DNA from: an uncultured Eubacteriales bacterium | GTDB taxonomy: Bacteria; Bacillota; Clostridia; Oscillospirales; Acutalibacteraceae | Direction: 5' to 3' | NCBI GenBank assembly: GCA_900315605.1 | Contig: OMZU01000011.1 | Coordinates: 1-48,657 of the forward strand | Length of the DNA: 48,657 bases | Part shown: positions 20,790-29,396 of the stretch, piece after piece | How the letters are laid out: every line of letters begins with the position of its first letter | Numbering within the stretch: the stretch's first letter is position 1 | The notes under the pieces: generated by a model | Told to the model about the DNA's origin: nothing | Databases searched by the model: none | The model's input: only the letters and a program-made list of their open reading frames with translations | Translations under genes and position numbers: made by a program

Positions 20790-21443
20790 ATGGCAGTAAT
20801 GAATGTAAACCCCACGCGAATGCAGCTTTCAAAGCTCAAAAAGCAGCTTATAACAGCCGTGAGGGGTCACAAAATGTTAAAGGACAAGCGCGACGAGCTG
20901 ATGCGCCAGTTTTTGGATTTGATCCGCGAAACAAAGGACCTGCGCGAAAAGGTTGAGCGCGAGCTCAACGACTGCAACTCGCACTTTGTCAACGCGGCGG
21001 CGGTGATGTCAAAGGAATCGCTCGACGCGTCGCTGATGTCGCCAAAGCAGCAGGTGAATATTGAGGTGGGCTCAAAGAACGTTATGAGCGTTGAGATACC
21101 GGAGCTGAACCCCAGCAACCGCACCTCAAACAGCGGAGATATTTTTCCCTACGGCTTTGCCTTCACCTCGTTTGAGCTTGACGACGCGGTGATGTCGCTC
21201 AACGACCTTTTGCCCGACCTTATCAAGCTTGCGCAGTACGAAAAAAGCTGCGAGCTGATGTCGGCGGAGATCGAAAAAACGCGCCGCAGAGTAAATTCGC
21301 TTGAGCACGTTATGATCCCGCGCTATCAGGAGACGATAAAATACATCTCGATGAAGCTTGAGGAAAACGACCGCTCCAGCCGCACCAGGCTGATGAAGGT
21401 CAAGGATATGCTTCTTGACAAGGCGCACCATTACTCGGCTTAG
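20790..21443 (+). CDS. ntpD: V-type ATPase subunit D (central shaft)
   Basis: A 217-residue shaft protein, the last gene of the operon. It opens with NVNPTRMQLSKLKKQLITAV, the family signature, and ends with a second long helix (MKLEENDRSSRTRLMKVKDML). The two helices form the antiparallel coiled coil that turns inside the A3B3 ring. GGGAGG lies 9 bases before the start. A strong terminator follows. Confidence 0.97.
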   Translation: MAVMNVNPTRMQLSKLKKQLITAVRGHKMLKDKRDELMRQFLDLIRETKDLREKVERELNDCNSHFVNAAAVMSKESLDASLMSPKQQVNIEVGSKNVMSVEIPELNPSNRTSNSGDIFPYGFAFTSFELDDAVMSLNDLLPDLIKLAQYEKSCELMSAEIEKTRRRVNSLEHVMIPRYQETIKYISMKLEENDRSSRTRLMKVKDMLLDKAHHYSA

Positions 21444-21472
21444 TGAAAGCAGCATTTAAGGTTTTTAAAAAT

Positions 21473-21512
21473 TAACCGTCTTGTACTGGTACTACAGGGC
21501 GGTTATTTTTCT
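21473..21512 (+). terminator. Terminator of the V-ATPase operon
   Basis: TAACCGTCTTGTA pairs with TACAGGGCGGTTA (one G-U), with a 7-base loop, followed by TTTTTCTT. It lies 30 bases after the ntpD stop. Confidence 0.9.
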
Positions 21513-21551
21513 TAGAAAACGGAAAAAAACTAATCAATTTCAATGCCGGTC

Positions 21552-21580
21552 TTGCATTTTATCGGGTTGTATTATATAAT
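21552..21580 (+). promoter_or_regulatory. Promoter of the ABC exporter operon
   Basis: TTGCAT (21552-21557), a 17-base spacer and TATAAT (21575-21580), just before the ATP-binding protein gene. Confidence 0.75.
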
Positions 21581-21604
21581 ATGAATAATAATTTCTGACA
21601 GGAG

Positions 21605-22348
21605 ATGGTTGCACTGATACAGGTACAACATTTCACAAAAAAATACGGAGACAAGGCTGTGGTAAAGGATATTTCCTTCACGGCAAAGGACGGTGCGATA
21701 ACAGGCTTTATCGGTCACAACGGAGCCGGCAAGTCCACCACGATCAAGGCGATAACGGGTGTGATAAGTCCCACGGAAGGCACGATTTTGATAAACGGTA
21801 TCGACATTGCAAGGGACGCGCTGAACGCCAAGCGGCAGTTTGGCTATGTGTCCGACAGCCCCGACCATTTTTTGAGGCTGAGCGGTATGGAATATCTTGA
21901 TTTTATGGCGGATATCTATGACGCTCCCGCCGAGGGCAGGGCTCAGTTTATAGAGGACTATGCAAAACGCTTTGGGATATATGACGCGCTCAACAACAAG
22001 ATACTCTCGTATTCTCACGGAATGCGTCAAAAAATCATGATTATGGGCGCGCTGATACACGATCCGTCCGTTTGGATCTTGGACGAGCCGCTGACAGGGC
22101 TTGATCCGCAGTCGGCGTTTGAGCTCAAAAAGATGATGCGCGAGCATGTTGAAAAGGGCAACTCGGTGTTCTTTTCAACTCATGTGCTTGAGGTCGCCGA
22201 AAAGCTGTGCGACGAGATCTGCATAATCAAAAACGGCGAGCTGTTGTACAACGGCACCCTGGACGAGCTGAAGTCAACCTATAAGTCGCAGGCTTCACTG
22301 GAAAACATTTTCCTTGAATTAACAGAAACAAAAGAATCGGAGGCATAA
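21605..22348 (+). CDS. ABC exporter ATP-binding protein
   Basis: A 247-residue ATPase of the ABC-2 exporter type (CcmA/YhaQ-like). It has Walker A GHNGAGKST, a Q-loop region (GYVSDSPDHFLRL), a signature loop in the variant form YSHGMRQK, and Walker B VWILDEPLTGLDP with the H-loop in FFSTHVLE. The start is uncertain: the ATG at 21605 touches the AGGAG site with no spacing, whereas the in-frame CTG three codons later lies 9 bases from it and gives MIQVQHFTKKYG, the normal family opening. It is followed 2 bases later by a small membrane protein and then the large permease, so the three form one operon. The substrate is unknown. Confidence 0.92.
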   Translation: MVALIQVQHFTKKYGDKAVVKDISFTAKDGAITGFIGHNGAGKSTTIKAITGVISPTEGTILINGIDIARDALNAKRQFGYVSDSPDHFLRLSGMEYLDFMADIYDAPAEGRAQFIEDYAKRFGIYDALNNKILSYSHGMRQKIMIMGALIHDPSVWILDEPLTGLDPQSAFELKKMMREHVEKGNSVFFSTHVLEVAEKLCDEICIIKNGELLYNGTLDELKSTYKSQASLENIFLELTETKESEA

Positions 22349-22350
22349 AT

Positions 22351-22686
22351 ATGTTTTGGGCTATATTTTCGTTAGCGATCGGAGTTTATTGTATTTTCAG
22401 CGGCGTAAAAACCTTGCTCACCGGCAAGCTTTCCGCGTCGGAAGAAAAAAAGATCGCAGGTTATTCAAACAAAGGCGCGAGGAGCTTTAGGCTGATCTCC
22501 GCCGTTACATATCTGATCGGCGGAGTTTTGGTTATCGGCTTCGGTGTTTTGGAGTTGCTTGTGGCGCAAAAAATCCTTGCCGACGAAATAATTTTTAAAC
22601 TACTCTTCCTTGCGGTCGCGATCCTCATAGTCGTTGTGGTGCTTATCGCCAACGCAAGATGCAAAAAAATGACCGATGATGAATAA
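22351..22686 (+). CDS. Small membrane protein of the ABC operon
   Basis: A 111-residue protein with three predicted membrane spans (~4-22, 46-70 and 78-100) and a charged loop (SEEKKIAGYSNKGARS) between the first two. I do not recognise a named family. Its place between the ATP-binding protein and the permease, with overlap at its 3' end, suggests an accessory role in that exporter. Confidence 0.75.
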   Translation: MFWAIFSLAIGVYCIFSGVKTLLTGKLSASEEKKIAGYSNKGARSFRLISAVTYLIGGVLVIGFGVLELLVAQKILADEIIFKLLFLAVAILIVVVVLIANARCKKMTDDE

Positions 22687-24397
22687 TGCAAAAAGATCCG
22701 GCGCGATCTCAAAAACCCGCAGACTTATCTCAGTTTTGGAAAAGTGCAACGGCAAAACGAAGATAGGCAGCGACGACGCGCTGATATCGCCGACGGCTGC
22801 AAAAATCCTTGCTGTTATCTGTATTATCCTGCTGATCGGCGCGTTGGGCGCGATCGCCTTTTTTGCGGAGCCCTTTGTTGCTCCGCTGATTCCCCTGCAA
22901 AGCTTTGCGCAAACCTTGATGATGATTATGCTGCTTATGAGCTTTGTGCTGTCGGTCAAAAACATTGTGACAGTGCTCTATACCGCCGACGACATTTCAG
23001 TGCTGATGCCAATGCCGTTTTCGGTCGGACAGATCGTTGTTGCCAAGCTTGCGATCTCCGCAAAATTCCCCGTGGGGCTCAGCCTTGTTTTGATAAATTC
23101 GACCTGTTTCGGCATGGGGCTTCGCGCAGGAATGGGAGCCGCGTTTTATATCGGAACTCTGCTTTCGAGCGTGCTTGTTCCGATGACCGGACTTGCGGTC
23201 GCAACGCTGCTCATTGTTATCGTGTTCAGGGTGTTCGGCTTTATCAGGAACCGCGATATAACAATGGTGCTCGGCGGAATATTCACGCTTGCGCTGACGA
23301 TCGCCTATGTGTTTTTCAGCAACCGGTTAAGCAACGACGATTCGTCTCAGCTTACTGCAACGTTTTCCGCAATGTCGTCTGTTTCAAACGGATTCCCTAA
23401 CATTTCGTTTATGAGCCGCTTTATGTTCGAGGGATTTGTCCCCGGACTGTTTATCAGCCTTGCGATCTCGGCGGCTGTCGTTGCGGCGGCTCTGCTTGCG
23501 ATCAAGCTGTTTTATCTTTACACCGCGCTGTCGATGCAGACCACCGGGACCAACAGCAGAGCTGTTACAAAAAGCTCTGTTGACAAGCGCAAAAAGTCCG
23601 GCTTGCTCAGGGCTCTGACAACCTATGAGTCGAGAAACGCCAGAAGAAACCCGGCGTATTTGATCTATGGCTTTGCCATGAGCTTTATTTGGCCGCTGTT
23701 TTTTGTTCTTCCGTTTATTTTCGGCAATCAGTCGTTTTCTTCCGATATAAAGCAGGTGCATTTTGGCACGGGAGAAGCAATGCTCTGCGCCTTTTCGCTG
23801 GGGATCGCAGCGTCCTGCTTTGCCTGCGGCTTCAACATTTTGCCTGTCACCGCGTTCTCGCGCGAGGGCAGCAGCTTTAGCGCACTGAAATCGATGCCGA
23901 TCGGCTTTGATGATTATTACAAAAGCAAACGTAATTTTTCGATGCTGCTTTGTTCCCTGGGAAGCGTTTTGTATATACTCATTCTCGGAGCTATATGCGT
24001 TGCTCTCGGTATCATTGACGTTGCAAACCTTTGGATAGTACTTTTTGGCGCGGCTGTTTGCTTTATGTGCAACCTTATAATCATCAACTGTATGCTCCTC
24101 AAAAATTCCAAAAAGCCTTATCTTAACTGGGACAGCGAGACCGAAATTTCCAGAAAGATGACCTGGGTGAACATTGCGGCAATGATCGTGGGATTTATCC
24201 AGTTTATCGCTTTGATGGTTTTTATTATGATGTCGATTTTTTCCGGATCCGACGAAACGGCTTTTGATTTGGGAAGCTTTACGCCTGCAATCGTTACTGT
24301 TTGCGCAGTCCTGGCTGCAATAATTTTTGCTGCCGCTATTGTGCTGAACCGCTTTGCAGTTAAAAAAGCAGGAAAAAATTTGGAAGAATTTGAATAA
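22676..24397 (+). CDS. ABC exporter permease, ABC-2-like
   Basis: A 573-residue membrane protein with about 12-14 hydrophobic spans in two bundles split by a hydrophilic segment near ~300-330 (SRAVTKSSVDKRKKSG). This fits the large permeases paired with CcmA-like ATPases in Firmicutes. The early 'LMMIMLLMSFVLSVKNIVTVLYTADDISVLMPMP' region, seen here in two parts, is typical of that group. The ATG overlaps the preceding gene by 11 bases, so translation is coupled. The cargo cannot be inferred. Confidence 0.85.
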   Translation: MMNNAKRSGAISKTRRLISVLEKCNGKTKIGSDDALISPTAAKILAVICIILLIGALGAIAFFAEPFVAPLIPLQSFAQTLMMIMLLMSFVLSVKNIVTVLYTADDISVLMPMPFSVGQIVVAKLAISAKFPVGLSLVLINSTCFGMGLRAGMGAAFYIGTLLSSVLVPMTGLAVATLLIVIVFRVFGFIRNRDITMVLGGIFTLALTIAYVFFSNRLSNDDSSQLTATFSAMSSVSNGFPNISFMSRFMFEGFVPGLFISLAISAAVVAAALLAIKLFYLYTALSMQTTGTNSRAVTKSSVDKRKKSGLLRALTTYESRNARRNPAYLIYGFAMSFIWPLFFVLPFIFGNQSFSSDIKQVHFGTGEAMLCAFSLGIAASCFACGFNILPVTAFSREGSSFSALKSMPIGFDDYYKSKRNFSMLLCSLGSVLYILILGAICVALGIIDVANLWIVLFGAAVCFMCNLIIINCMLLKNSKKPYLNWDSETEISRKMTWVNIAAMIVGFIQFIALMVFIMMSIFSGSDETAFDLGSFTPAIVTVCAVLAAIIFAAAIVLNRFAVKKAGKNLEEFE

Positions 24398-24403
24398 TAA
24401 TCA

Positions 24404-24442
24404 AAAGGCAATACCGCACAGCCTGCGGCGTTGCCTTTATTG
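24404..24442 (+). terminator. Terminator after the ABC operon
   Basis: AAAGGCAA and TTGCCTTT frame an inner CCGCA/TGCGG stem, followed by ATTGTT. It lies right after the permease stop. Confidence 0.75.
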
Positions 24443-24464
24443 TTAGCGGATTTGGAGTAGTTTT

Positions 24465-25676
24465 ATGAGCTATATAACCACCGTGACCGGCAAGCATTTT
24501 TATCCAATGAAGCCCGAGGAGCAGGATATCGACCTTGTTGATATCGCCCATGCCCTGTCGCTGCTTTGCCGAGCCAACGGACATTTCAGGATTTTTTATT
24601 CCGTAGCGCAGCACAGCCTTGCCTGTGCGCACGAGGCACTTGCACGCGGCTGTTCCCCCGAGGTGATCCTCGGCTGTTTGCTGCACGACGCAAGCGAAGC
24701 GTATTTGTCAGACGTGACCCGACCGGTCAAAAGAAATCTGCCGCAGTATCTTGAAGCGGAAGAAAGACTGCAAAACGAGATTTGGAACCGCTTTATCGGC
24801 AGAGAGCTGACAAAGGACGAGCTTGAGCAGATATGTGAGATCGACGACCTTATGCTGTCGATGGAATTTCATCAGCTTATGCCGGAGGATTTGAACTACG
24901 ACTATCAAGGGCTAGTTGCCGACGTCGTTTGCGAGTACAAAAATCCGGAGGAGGTCAAAAAGCAGTTTATTCAGGCGGCTGTGCTTGATATTGAGGTCGA
25001 GCGGCTGCTTGAGGAAGAATATTGGCTGATCGACGTGCTGCCCTCGCAAATGCCCGAAAGCAAAGCCGAAGAATATTTTAGGCTCGAACAGGAATTTTTG
25101 AGCAGCGAACGGATCACCGGGCTGTATCAAAAATTCGCGGAAATCATGCTTCTTCTCGCCCAAGGCTTTGAAGCCGCCATGCACACCGCGCCCGAGGACG
25201 TGTGGACGGAGCGACCCGACGACGCTGCGATACAAAACGCCCTTGTCGCCCACGCCCAAGGCGGAAGCATGATTCTTTTGCTGCCCAAGGAGCACACGCT
25301 TGTTATGCTGAACGCCGGGGATCTGAATATGACAGTCTTTCACCCGACAGAGCAGATCCTTTCTCTGCTGCGAGGAGCGGCGGAGGAAAAAGGCTTGTAT
25401 CTTTGGCAGACGCCGCAAATTCAGAGAATCAAAAAATACGAGGAAAATTTTTGCAAAGCAAATTGCCTGCTCAAAAAAGAAGTTCGATCAAAAGAAGAAA
25501 TCACGGAGCTGCGCTCCCTTGTCGGAGAGCTGGAAAGCTATTACGGCAGCGCGGAGTGGAAAAAGGATTTTGCCGACGACGAAGCCGGACTGCTGCCGAA
25601 AAAGCTGAAACGCGGCGTGCTCTCGGAGGACGGGATATATGATCTTTTGGAGGAATACAAAGAGGTGTCGCCATGA
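24465..25676 (+). CDS. HD-domain phosphohydrolase (YfbR-like) with extra C-terminal region
   Basis: A 403-residue cytoplasmic protein. Residues ~1-190 form an HD domain of the YfbR type, a family that removes phosphate from deoxynucleoside monophosphates: DIAHALSLLCRANGH, YSVAQHS (His50), LLHDASEAYLSD (His74-Asp75), and a later IDDLML supplying the distal aspartate. The remaining ~210 residues are not recognised. They are charged and mostly helical, with one possible alpha/beta segment (GSMILLLPKEHTLVMLNAGDLNMTVF). The stop overlaps the next start by four bases (ATGA), pairing it with the reductase. A role in nucleotide pool or damage clearance is inferred from the HD domain alone. Confidence 0.82.
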   Translation: MSYITTVTGKHFYPMKPEEQDIDLVDIAHALSLLCRANGHFRIFYSVAQHSLACAHEALARGCSPEVILGCLLHDASEAYLSDVTRPVKRNLPQYLEAEERLQNEIWNRFIGRELTKDELEQICEIDDLMLSMEFHQLMPEDLNYDYQGLVADVVCEYKNPEEVKKQFIQAAVLDIEVERLLEEEYWLIDVLPSQMPESKAEEYFRLEQEFLSSERITGLYQKFAEIMLLLAQGFEAAMHTAPEDVWTERPDDAAIQNALVAHAQGGSMILLLPKEHTLVMLNAGDLNMTVFHPTEQILSLLRGAAEEKGLYLWQTPQIQRIKKYEENFCKANCLLKKEVRSKEEITELRSLVGELESYYGSAEWKKDFADDEAGLLPKKLKRGVLSEDGIYDLLEEYKEVSP

Positions 25677-26209
25677 CTTTATACATCAACTGCTGCGTTC
25701 GCGAGGAGTCCAGAACCAACAGGCTTGCAAACGCGGTTTTGAAAAAGCTGGGAAACGAATATACAGAGCTAAAGCTTTATGAAAAAAATCTTCAGCCGCT
25801 GAGCAAAGAGAGCCTTGAACGCCGAACCGCGCTGATCAGGCAGGGAGATTACAGCGACAGGATGTTTGACTTTGCAAAGCAATTTGCCGCCGCAGATATT
25901 ATTGTGATCGCCGCGCCGTACTGGGATTTGTCCTTTCCTGCACCGCTGAAAACCTACATTGAGAACATCTATATTACGGGGATCGTCTCTGAATATGACG
26001 AAAACGGTATGCCGAGGGGCATGTGCAAGGCACAAAAGCTGTATTATGTCACCACCGCAGGCGGTCCCTACGACCCGACCTACAGCTACGGGTATATTGA
26101 AAGCCTTGCAAAAGACTTTTTTGGGATCCCCGAGGTCAATTTGGTAAAAGCCGAAATGCTGGATATAGCCGGCAACAACGCGGAGGAAATATTATTGCAG
26201 GCATTTTAA
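25673..26209 (+). CDS. FMN-dependent NAD(P)H oxidoreductase, flavodoxin-like fold
   Basis: A 178-residue enzyme of the azoreductase/quinone reductase (AzoR/NQO-like) group. It opens with LYINCCVREESRTNRLANAVL, which supplies the FMN phosphate loop. It then has the ADIIVIAAPYWDLSFPAPLKTYIENI segment (in two parts) that contacts the flavin ring, and KLYYVTTAGGPYD. It is translationally coupled to the HD-domain gene. It probably reduces quinones or nitro/azo compounds in the cytosol; the true substrate is unknown. It is followed by a perfect bidirectional terminator. Confidence 0.88.
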   Translation: MTLYINCCVREESRTNRLANAVLKKLGNEYTELKLYEKNLQPLSKESLERRTALIRQGDYSDRMFDFAKQFAAADIIVIAAPYWDLSFPAPLKTYIENIYITGIVSEYDENGMPRGMCKAQKLYYVTTAGGPYDPTYSYGYIESLAKDFFGIPEVNLVKAEMLDIAGNNAEEILLQAF

Positions 26210-26212
26210 ATT

Positions 26213-26255
26213 AACATAAAAAACGCAGAGCATTCCGCCCTGCGTTTTTTATGTT
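26213..26255. terminator. Bidirectional terminator between convergent genes
   Basis: A perfect 16-base inverted repeat (AACATAAAAAACGCAG and its complement) with an 11-base loop lies between the plus-strand reductase and the minus-strand CBM21 protein. A and T runs on both sides let it end both transcripts. Confidence 0.95.
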
Positions 26256-26266
26256 CGCGCTATAGA

Positions 26267-27022
26267 TTAGCCGCGTGATACTGTATAGTTGTAGTTGTAG
26301 TACTGACCGAAGTTGTTGTCTTTGTATGTCTTGCCGTCAGCAACTGTCTTGTATGTGAGGTAGTACTTGAAGTTCTTTGTGTTCTTGATACCCTTGATTG
26401 TGCCCTTCCAACGCTCGCACTGGTCGCCGTAGGAACTGCGGTCGAGTATGTTGCTGAACTTGAGGTTTACTGTCTTCTTTGTCTTGAAGTTATCCTCAGA
26501 CCAAACAACCTTAACTTCCTTTGCATAGCTGATGTTTCTGATGATTGCTGATACGTCATATGTGCCGTTTGAGGGATAGTATGTTCTCTCTGCCTTTACG
26601 TTCTCGTTGTAGCCGAGAGTCTTGTCGTCAAAATTCTTTCCGTAGTTGTTGTCCCAGAGCTCTGAGCCGAAATCATAGCAGAGGCAGAAGTTGTTTGTGT
26701 AGCTGCTAAAGCTTGCCTTGTAGATTGAGTAGCCTTCCTTGCTCTTGAAAGAAGTCTTTGTAGCTGCAGCGTCCTGCCAATCCATACCGGGAGCATACTC
26801 ATAGTGTACGTATACCTTGCCGTATTTCTCAGTATCTCTTACCTTGATGTATACTGTTCTGATTGTGTTGCCGCGGCTGCCCTGATATGTAACCTCAGTT
26901 GAGTGAAGTCTGATATCCGGAGTTGTTGTTGCTGATACTGTGCCAACAGAAAGTGAGAAGAGTGATGTTGCAACAATGCTTGCTGCAGCGATTGTTGAGA
27001 TTAACTTCTTGAATAATTTCAT
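26267..27022 (-). CDS. Secreted protein with two CBM21-like starch/glycogen-binding modules
   Basis: A 251-residue exported protein. Residues 1-31 are a signal peptide. Two modules of about 100 residues follow. The first (~38-135) has the CBM21 end motif WDNNYGKNF (123-131) after a 'FCLCYDFGSELWDNN' run. The second (~148-248) has NISYAKEVKVVWSEDNF and the matching end YKDNNFGQYY (233-242). CBM21 modules bind starch or glycogen, and the W-D-N-N-G-N-Y/F motif is the same one found in glycogen-targeting subunits of protein phosphatase 1. There is no enzyme domain and no anchor, so it is a free or associated binding protein. It has its own promoter and a leader of about 220 bases. Codons are strongly biased in the way of a well-expressed gene. 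Confidence 0.85.
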   Translation of the reverse strand: MKLFKKLISTIAAASIVATSLFSLSVGTVSATTTPDIRLHSTEVTYQGSRGNTIRTVYIKVRDTEKYGKVYVHYEYAPGMDWQDAAATKTSFKSKEGYSIYKASFSSYTNNFCLCYDFGSELWDNNYGKNFDDKTLGYNENVKAERTYYPSNGTYDVSAIIRNISYAKEVKVVWSEDNFKTKKTVNLKFSNILDRSSYGDQCERWKGTIKGIKNTKNFKYYLTYKTVADGKTYKDNNFGQYYNYNYTVSRG

Positions 27023-27250
27023 GCCAAATGCTCCTTTTTCCTTTTCATATTAAAATGATTTTTTGATTGTGAAAGGCTTGTAAATTCTTGTTCTTCTTGC
27101 GATTCCGAACAAAAGCTTTTTCCGCAAGGTCTGACAAGCTGTACAAAATGCCTTTTTTGAAAAATGTGCTTGATTCACTCAAATACATTGGATTCGCATA
27201 TGATCTAAATGTATTTATTTGTTTTTTCCGAGTGAGCTCACTGTTTATGA
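27023..27250 (-). promoter_or_regulatory. Long 5' leader of the CBM21 gene
   Basis: About 220 bases separate the predicted transcription start from the ribosome site. The perfect palindrome AGTGAGCTCACT (27231-27242) sits at the start point, and AAATACATT (27181-27189) can pair with AATGTATTT (27207-27215). I see no known riboswitch pattern. Confidence 0.5.
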
Positions 27251-27279
27251 ATTATACACTATATGACAAAATAAATCAA
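27251..27279 (-). promoter_or_regulatory. Promoter of the CBM21 gene
   Basis: On the minus strand: TTGATT (27274-27279), a 17-base spacer and TATAAT (27251-27256). Confidence 0.75.
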
Positions 27280-27494
27280 GTATTTTGAGCAAGAAATTTG
27301 AAGTATAAGTGAAGTTCGTAAAATACTGAATACGAATAAAACGAAACGTCTTTTGTTTTTGTTGATTATTACTTTCAAGAATTTTTTATATATGATTCTT
27401 ACACAAATGAATGAGGAAAACAGGGGCAGCAGATATACACCTTGCTTTATGATGTTTTGGAGGTGTTTTTTCTGCTTATTACAAATCAATAAGA
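27280..27494. other. AT-rich spacer without a recognisable gene
   Basis: Between the CBM21 promoter and the amt terminator. Short open frames exist on both strands, but none has a ribosome site with coding-like composition, and the longest plus-strand one runs through the terminator. Confidence 0.5.
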
Positions 27495-27527
27495 CGTGCG
27501 CACCGAAAAGCAAAAACGGTGCGCACG
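27495..27527 (-). terminator. Terminator of the glnN-amt transcript
   Basis: A perfect 11-base inverted repeat, CGTGCGCACCG with CGGTGCGCACG, with an 11-base A-rich loop. It lies 73 bases past the minus-strand amt stop. A T-rich run also follows on the plus side. Confidence 0.8.
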
Positions 27528-27599
27528 CCTTTTATTTGACAGGAGGTTTGGATTTCTTACAATTATTTTTTTAAGGACAGAGAGAAAATTGACAGCATA

Positions 27600-29360
27600 T
27601 TAATCATAATCCTTCATTGCTTCCAAACCTGTTTGTCCTGTTCTTACCTTAACTACTTCCTCAACATCGTAGACGAAGATTTTGCCGTCGCCGATATGAC
27701 CTGTGTACAGCGTCTTTTTGGCGGCTTCGATGACCAGCGAGACCGGAACCGTGCATACTACTATATCCACCTGGATCTTAGGCAGCAGGTTTGCCTCGAT
27801 CTGAACTCCGCGGTAGTATTCGGGCTTGCCCTTTTGCGCGCCGCAGCCGAGAACGTGAGACACCGTCATGCCGGTGATGCCGATTTCCATCATCGCGTTT
27901 TTGAGGGATTCGAGCTTTGCTTCCTTGCAGATGATCTCGATCTTGCTGATCTTCGGTCTTCCGTCGTCAAAGGAAGGCATTTTTTTGACAGTTACTGCCT
28001 CGGCAACAGGAACGTCGCCGGTAACGAGCACCGGAGCAGCTTCGCCCTCTTCAAGGTATTCTGGTATCATGCTGAAGCCTGCATATGCGGAGGGGAGATT
28101 GTGCTCGGTTTCGTCAAGACCGGTGATCTCTTCCTCGCGTGTAACTCTGAGACCGACGGTCTTTTTTATCAGGAAAAACGCCGCCGTGATCGTTACTACC
28201 GTCCAGGCAACTACGCTTACAAAGCCAAGGAGCTGCAAGCCCAAAAGCTCAAAGCCGCCGCCGTAGAAAAGTCCGACAAGCTTGCTGCCCGAGGCGTTTG
28301 CCAGTGAATATCCGGGCGCGGAGTCGGTTGCGAACAAGCCGACCGCAAGGGTGCCCCAGATTCCGTTCATCATATGAACTGCGACCGCGCCCACAGGGTC
28401 GTCGATGTGCAGCTTGTAGTCGAGCAGCCACACGCCGAACACAACCAGTAAGCCGGCAACTATTCCGATCATCACTGCGCCAAAAGCGTCGGTCACGTCG
28501 CAGCCTGCGGTGATGGCTACCAAGCCTGCAAGCGAGGCGTTGAGGCACATGCTGACGTCGGGCTTGCCGTATTTGAGCCAGGTGAAAACCATGCAGGTAA
28601 CAGTCGCGAGAGCCGGAGCAACGGTCGTTGTGAGAAATACCGAGCCGAGCTGCTCAACGGAGGTTGTTGCCGCACCGTTGAAGCCGTACCAGCCAAACCA
28701 AAGAATGAACACGCCCAGCGCGCCCAGCGCGATATTGTGACCCGGGAACGCGCCGACCTTTGTTACCTTTCCGTTTTGATCTCTCTTGAACTTGCCGATA
28801 CGTGCTCCGAGCATCTTTGCGCCGATCAACGCCGACACGCCGCCAACCATATGGATAGCGCAGGAGCCGGCAAAATCGTGGAAGCCGAGCTGACTGAGCC
28901 AGCCGCCGCCCCAGATCCAGTGGGCTTCGATCGGATAGATGACCGCAGAGATTATGCCGGAATAGATGCAGTAGGAAAGAAATTTTGTTCTTTCTGCCAT
29001 TGCTCCCGAAACGATCGTCGCGGTCGTTGCGCAGAAAACAAGATTGAACACAAAGTTTGAAAAATCAAAGTCCTGATATGCAGAAAAAATATCAAAGCCC
29101 GGCTGACCGATAAAGCCCAGCAAATCCTCGCCCATCATCAAGCCAAAGCCGATAAGGATAAAGGTGACGGTTCCGATGCAGAAATCCATCAGGTTTTTCA
29201 TTATTATATTACCAGTGTTTTTGGCTCTGGTAAAGCCAGCCTCGACCATTGCAAAGCCTGCCTGCATCCAAAATACAAGAGCCGCGCCGATCAAAAACCA
29301 AACGGCAAAAAGCTGCTCGCTCGTTGCTTGCGTTACTAACTCTCTTATTGCTTCATTCAT
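27600..29360 (-). CDS. amt: Ammonium channel fused to a PII regulatory domain (Amt-GlnK)
   Basis: A 586-residue fusion. Residues 1-~415 are an Amt/Rh ammonium channel with 11 spans and the pore's twin histidines His170 (SCAIHMVGG) and His329 (VAVHMMNGIWG). A linker of ~50 residues leads to a PII domain (469-586) with ITGMTVSHVLGCG, the T-loop QKGKPEYYRGVQIE, and TGHIGDGKIFVYDVEEV. In E. coli the T-loop residue Tyr51 is uridylylated and, in the free state, GlnK plugs AmtB. Here that position is Ile while Tyr46 is kept, so control by uridylylation is unlikely; ATP/ADP and 2-oxoglutarate binding may act directly on the tethered domain. GGGGTGAT precedes the ATG. It starts 37 bases after glnN and is probably cotranscribed with it. 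Confidence 0.97.
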   Translation of the reverse strand: MNEAIRELVTQATSEQLFAVWFLIGAALVFWMQAGFAMVEAGFTRAKNTGNIIMKNLMDFCIGTVTFILIGFGLMMGEDLLGFIGQPGFDIFSAYQDFDFSNFVFNLVFCATTATIVSGAMAERTKFLSYCIYSGIISAVIYPIEAHWIWGGGWLSQLGFHDFAGSCAIHMVGGVSALIGAKMLGARIGKFKRDQNGKVTKVGAFPGHNIALGALGVFILWFGWYGFNGAATTSVEQLGSVFLTTTVAPALATVTCMVFTWLKYGKPDVSMCLNASLAGLVAITAGCDVTDAFGAVMIGIVAGLLVVFGVWLLDYKLHIDDPVGAVAVHMMNGIWGTLAVGLFATDSAPGYSLANASGSKLVGLFYGGGFELLGLQLLGFVSVVAWTVVTITAAFFLIKKTVGLRVTREEEITGLDETEHNLPSAYAGFSMIPEYLEEGEAAPVLVTGDVPVAEAVTVKKMPSFDDGRPKISKIEIICKEAKLESLKNAMMEIGITGMTVSHVLGCGAQKGKPEYYRGVQIEANLLPKIQVDIVVCTVPVSLVIEAAKKTLYTGHIGDGKIFVYDVEEVVKVRTGQTGLEAMKDYD

Positions 29361-29396
29361 AAAATCACCCCAATAAAATTGAATCTTATTTATATC

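Noticed and set aside
27353-27574. Possible small plus-strand protein of 73 residues
   Set aside because: It runs through the amt terminator hairpin, has no ribosome site, and lies in AT-rich non-coding DNA.
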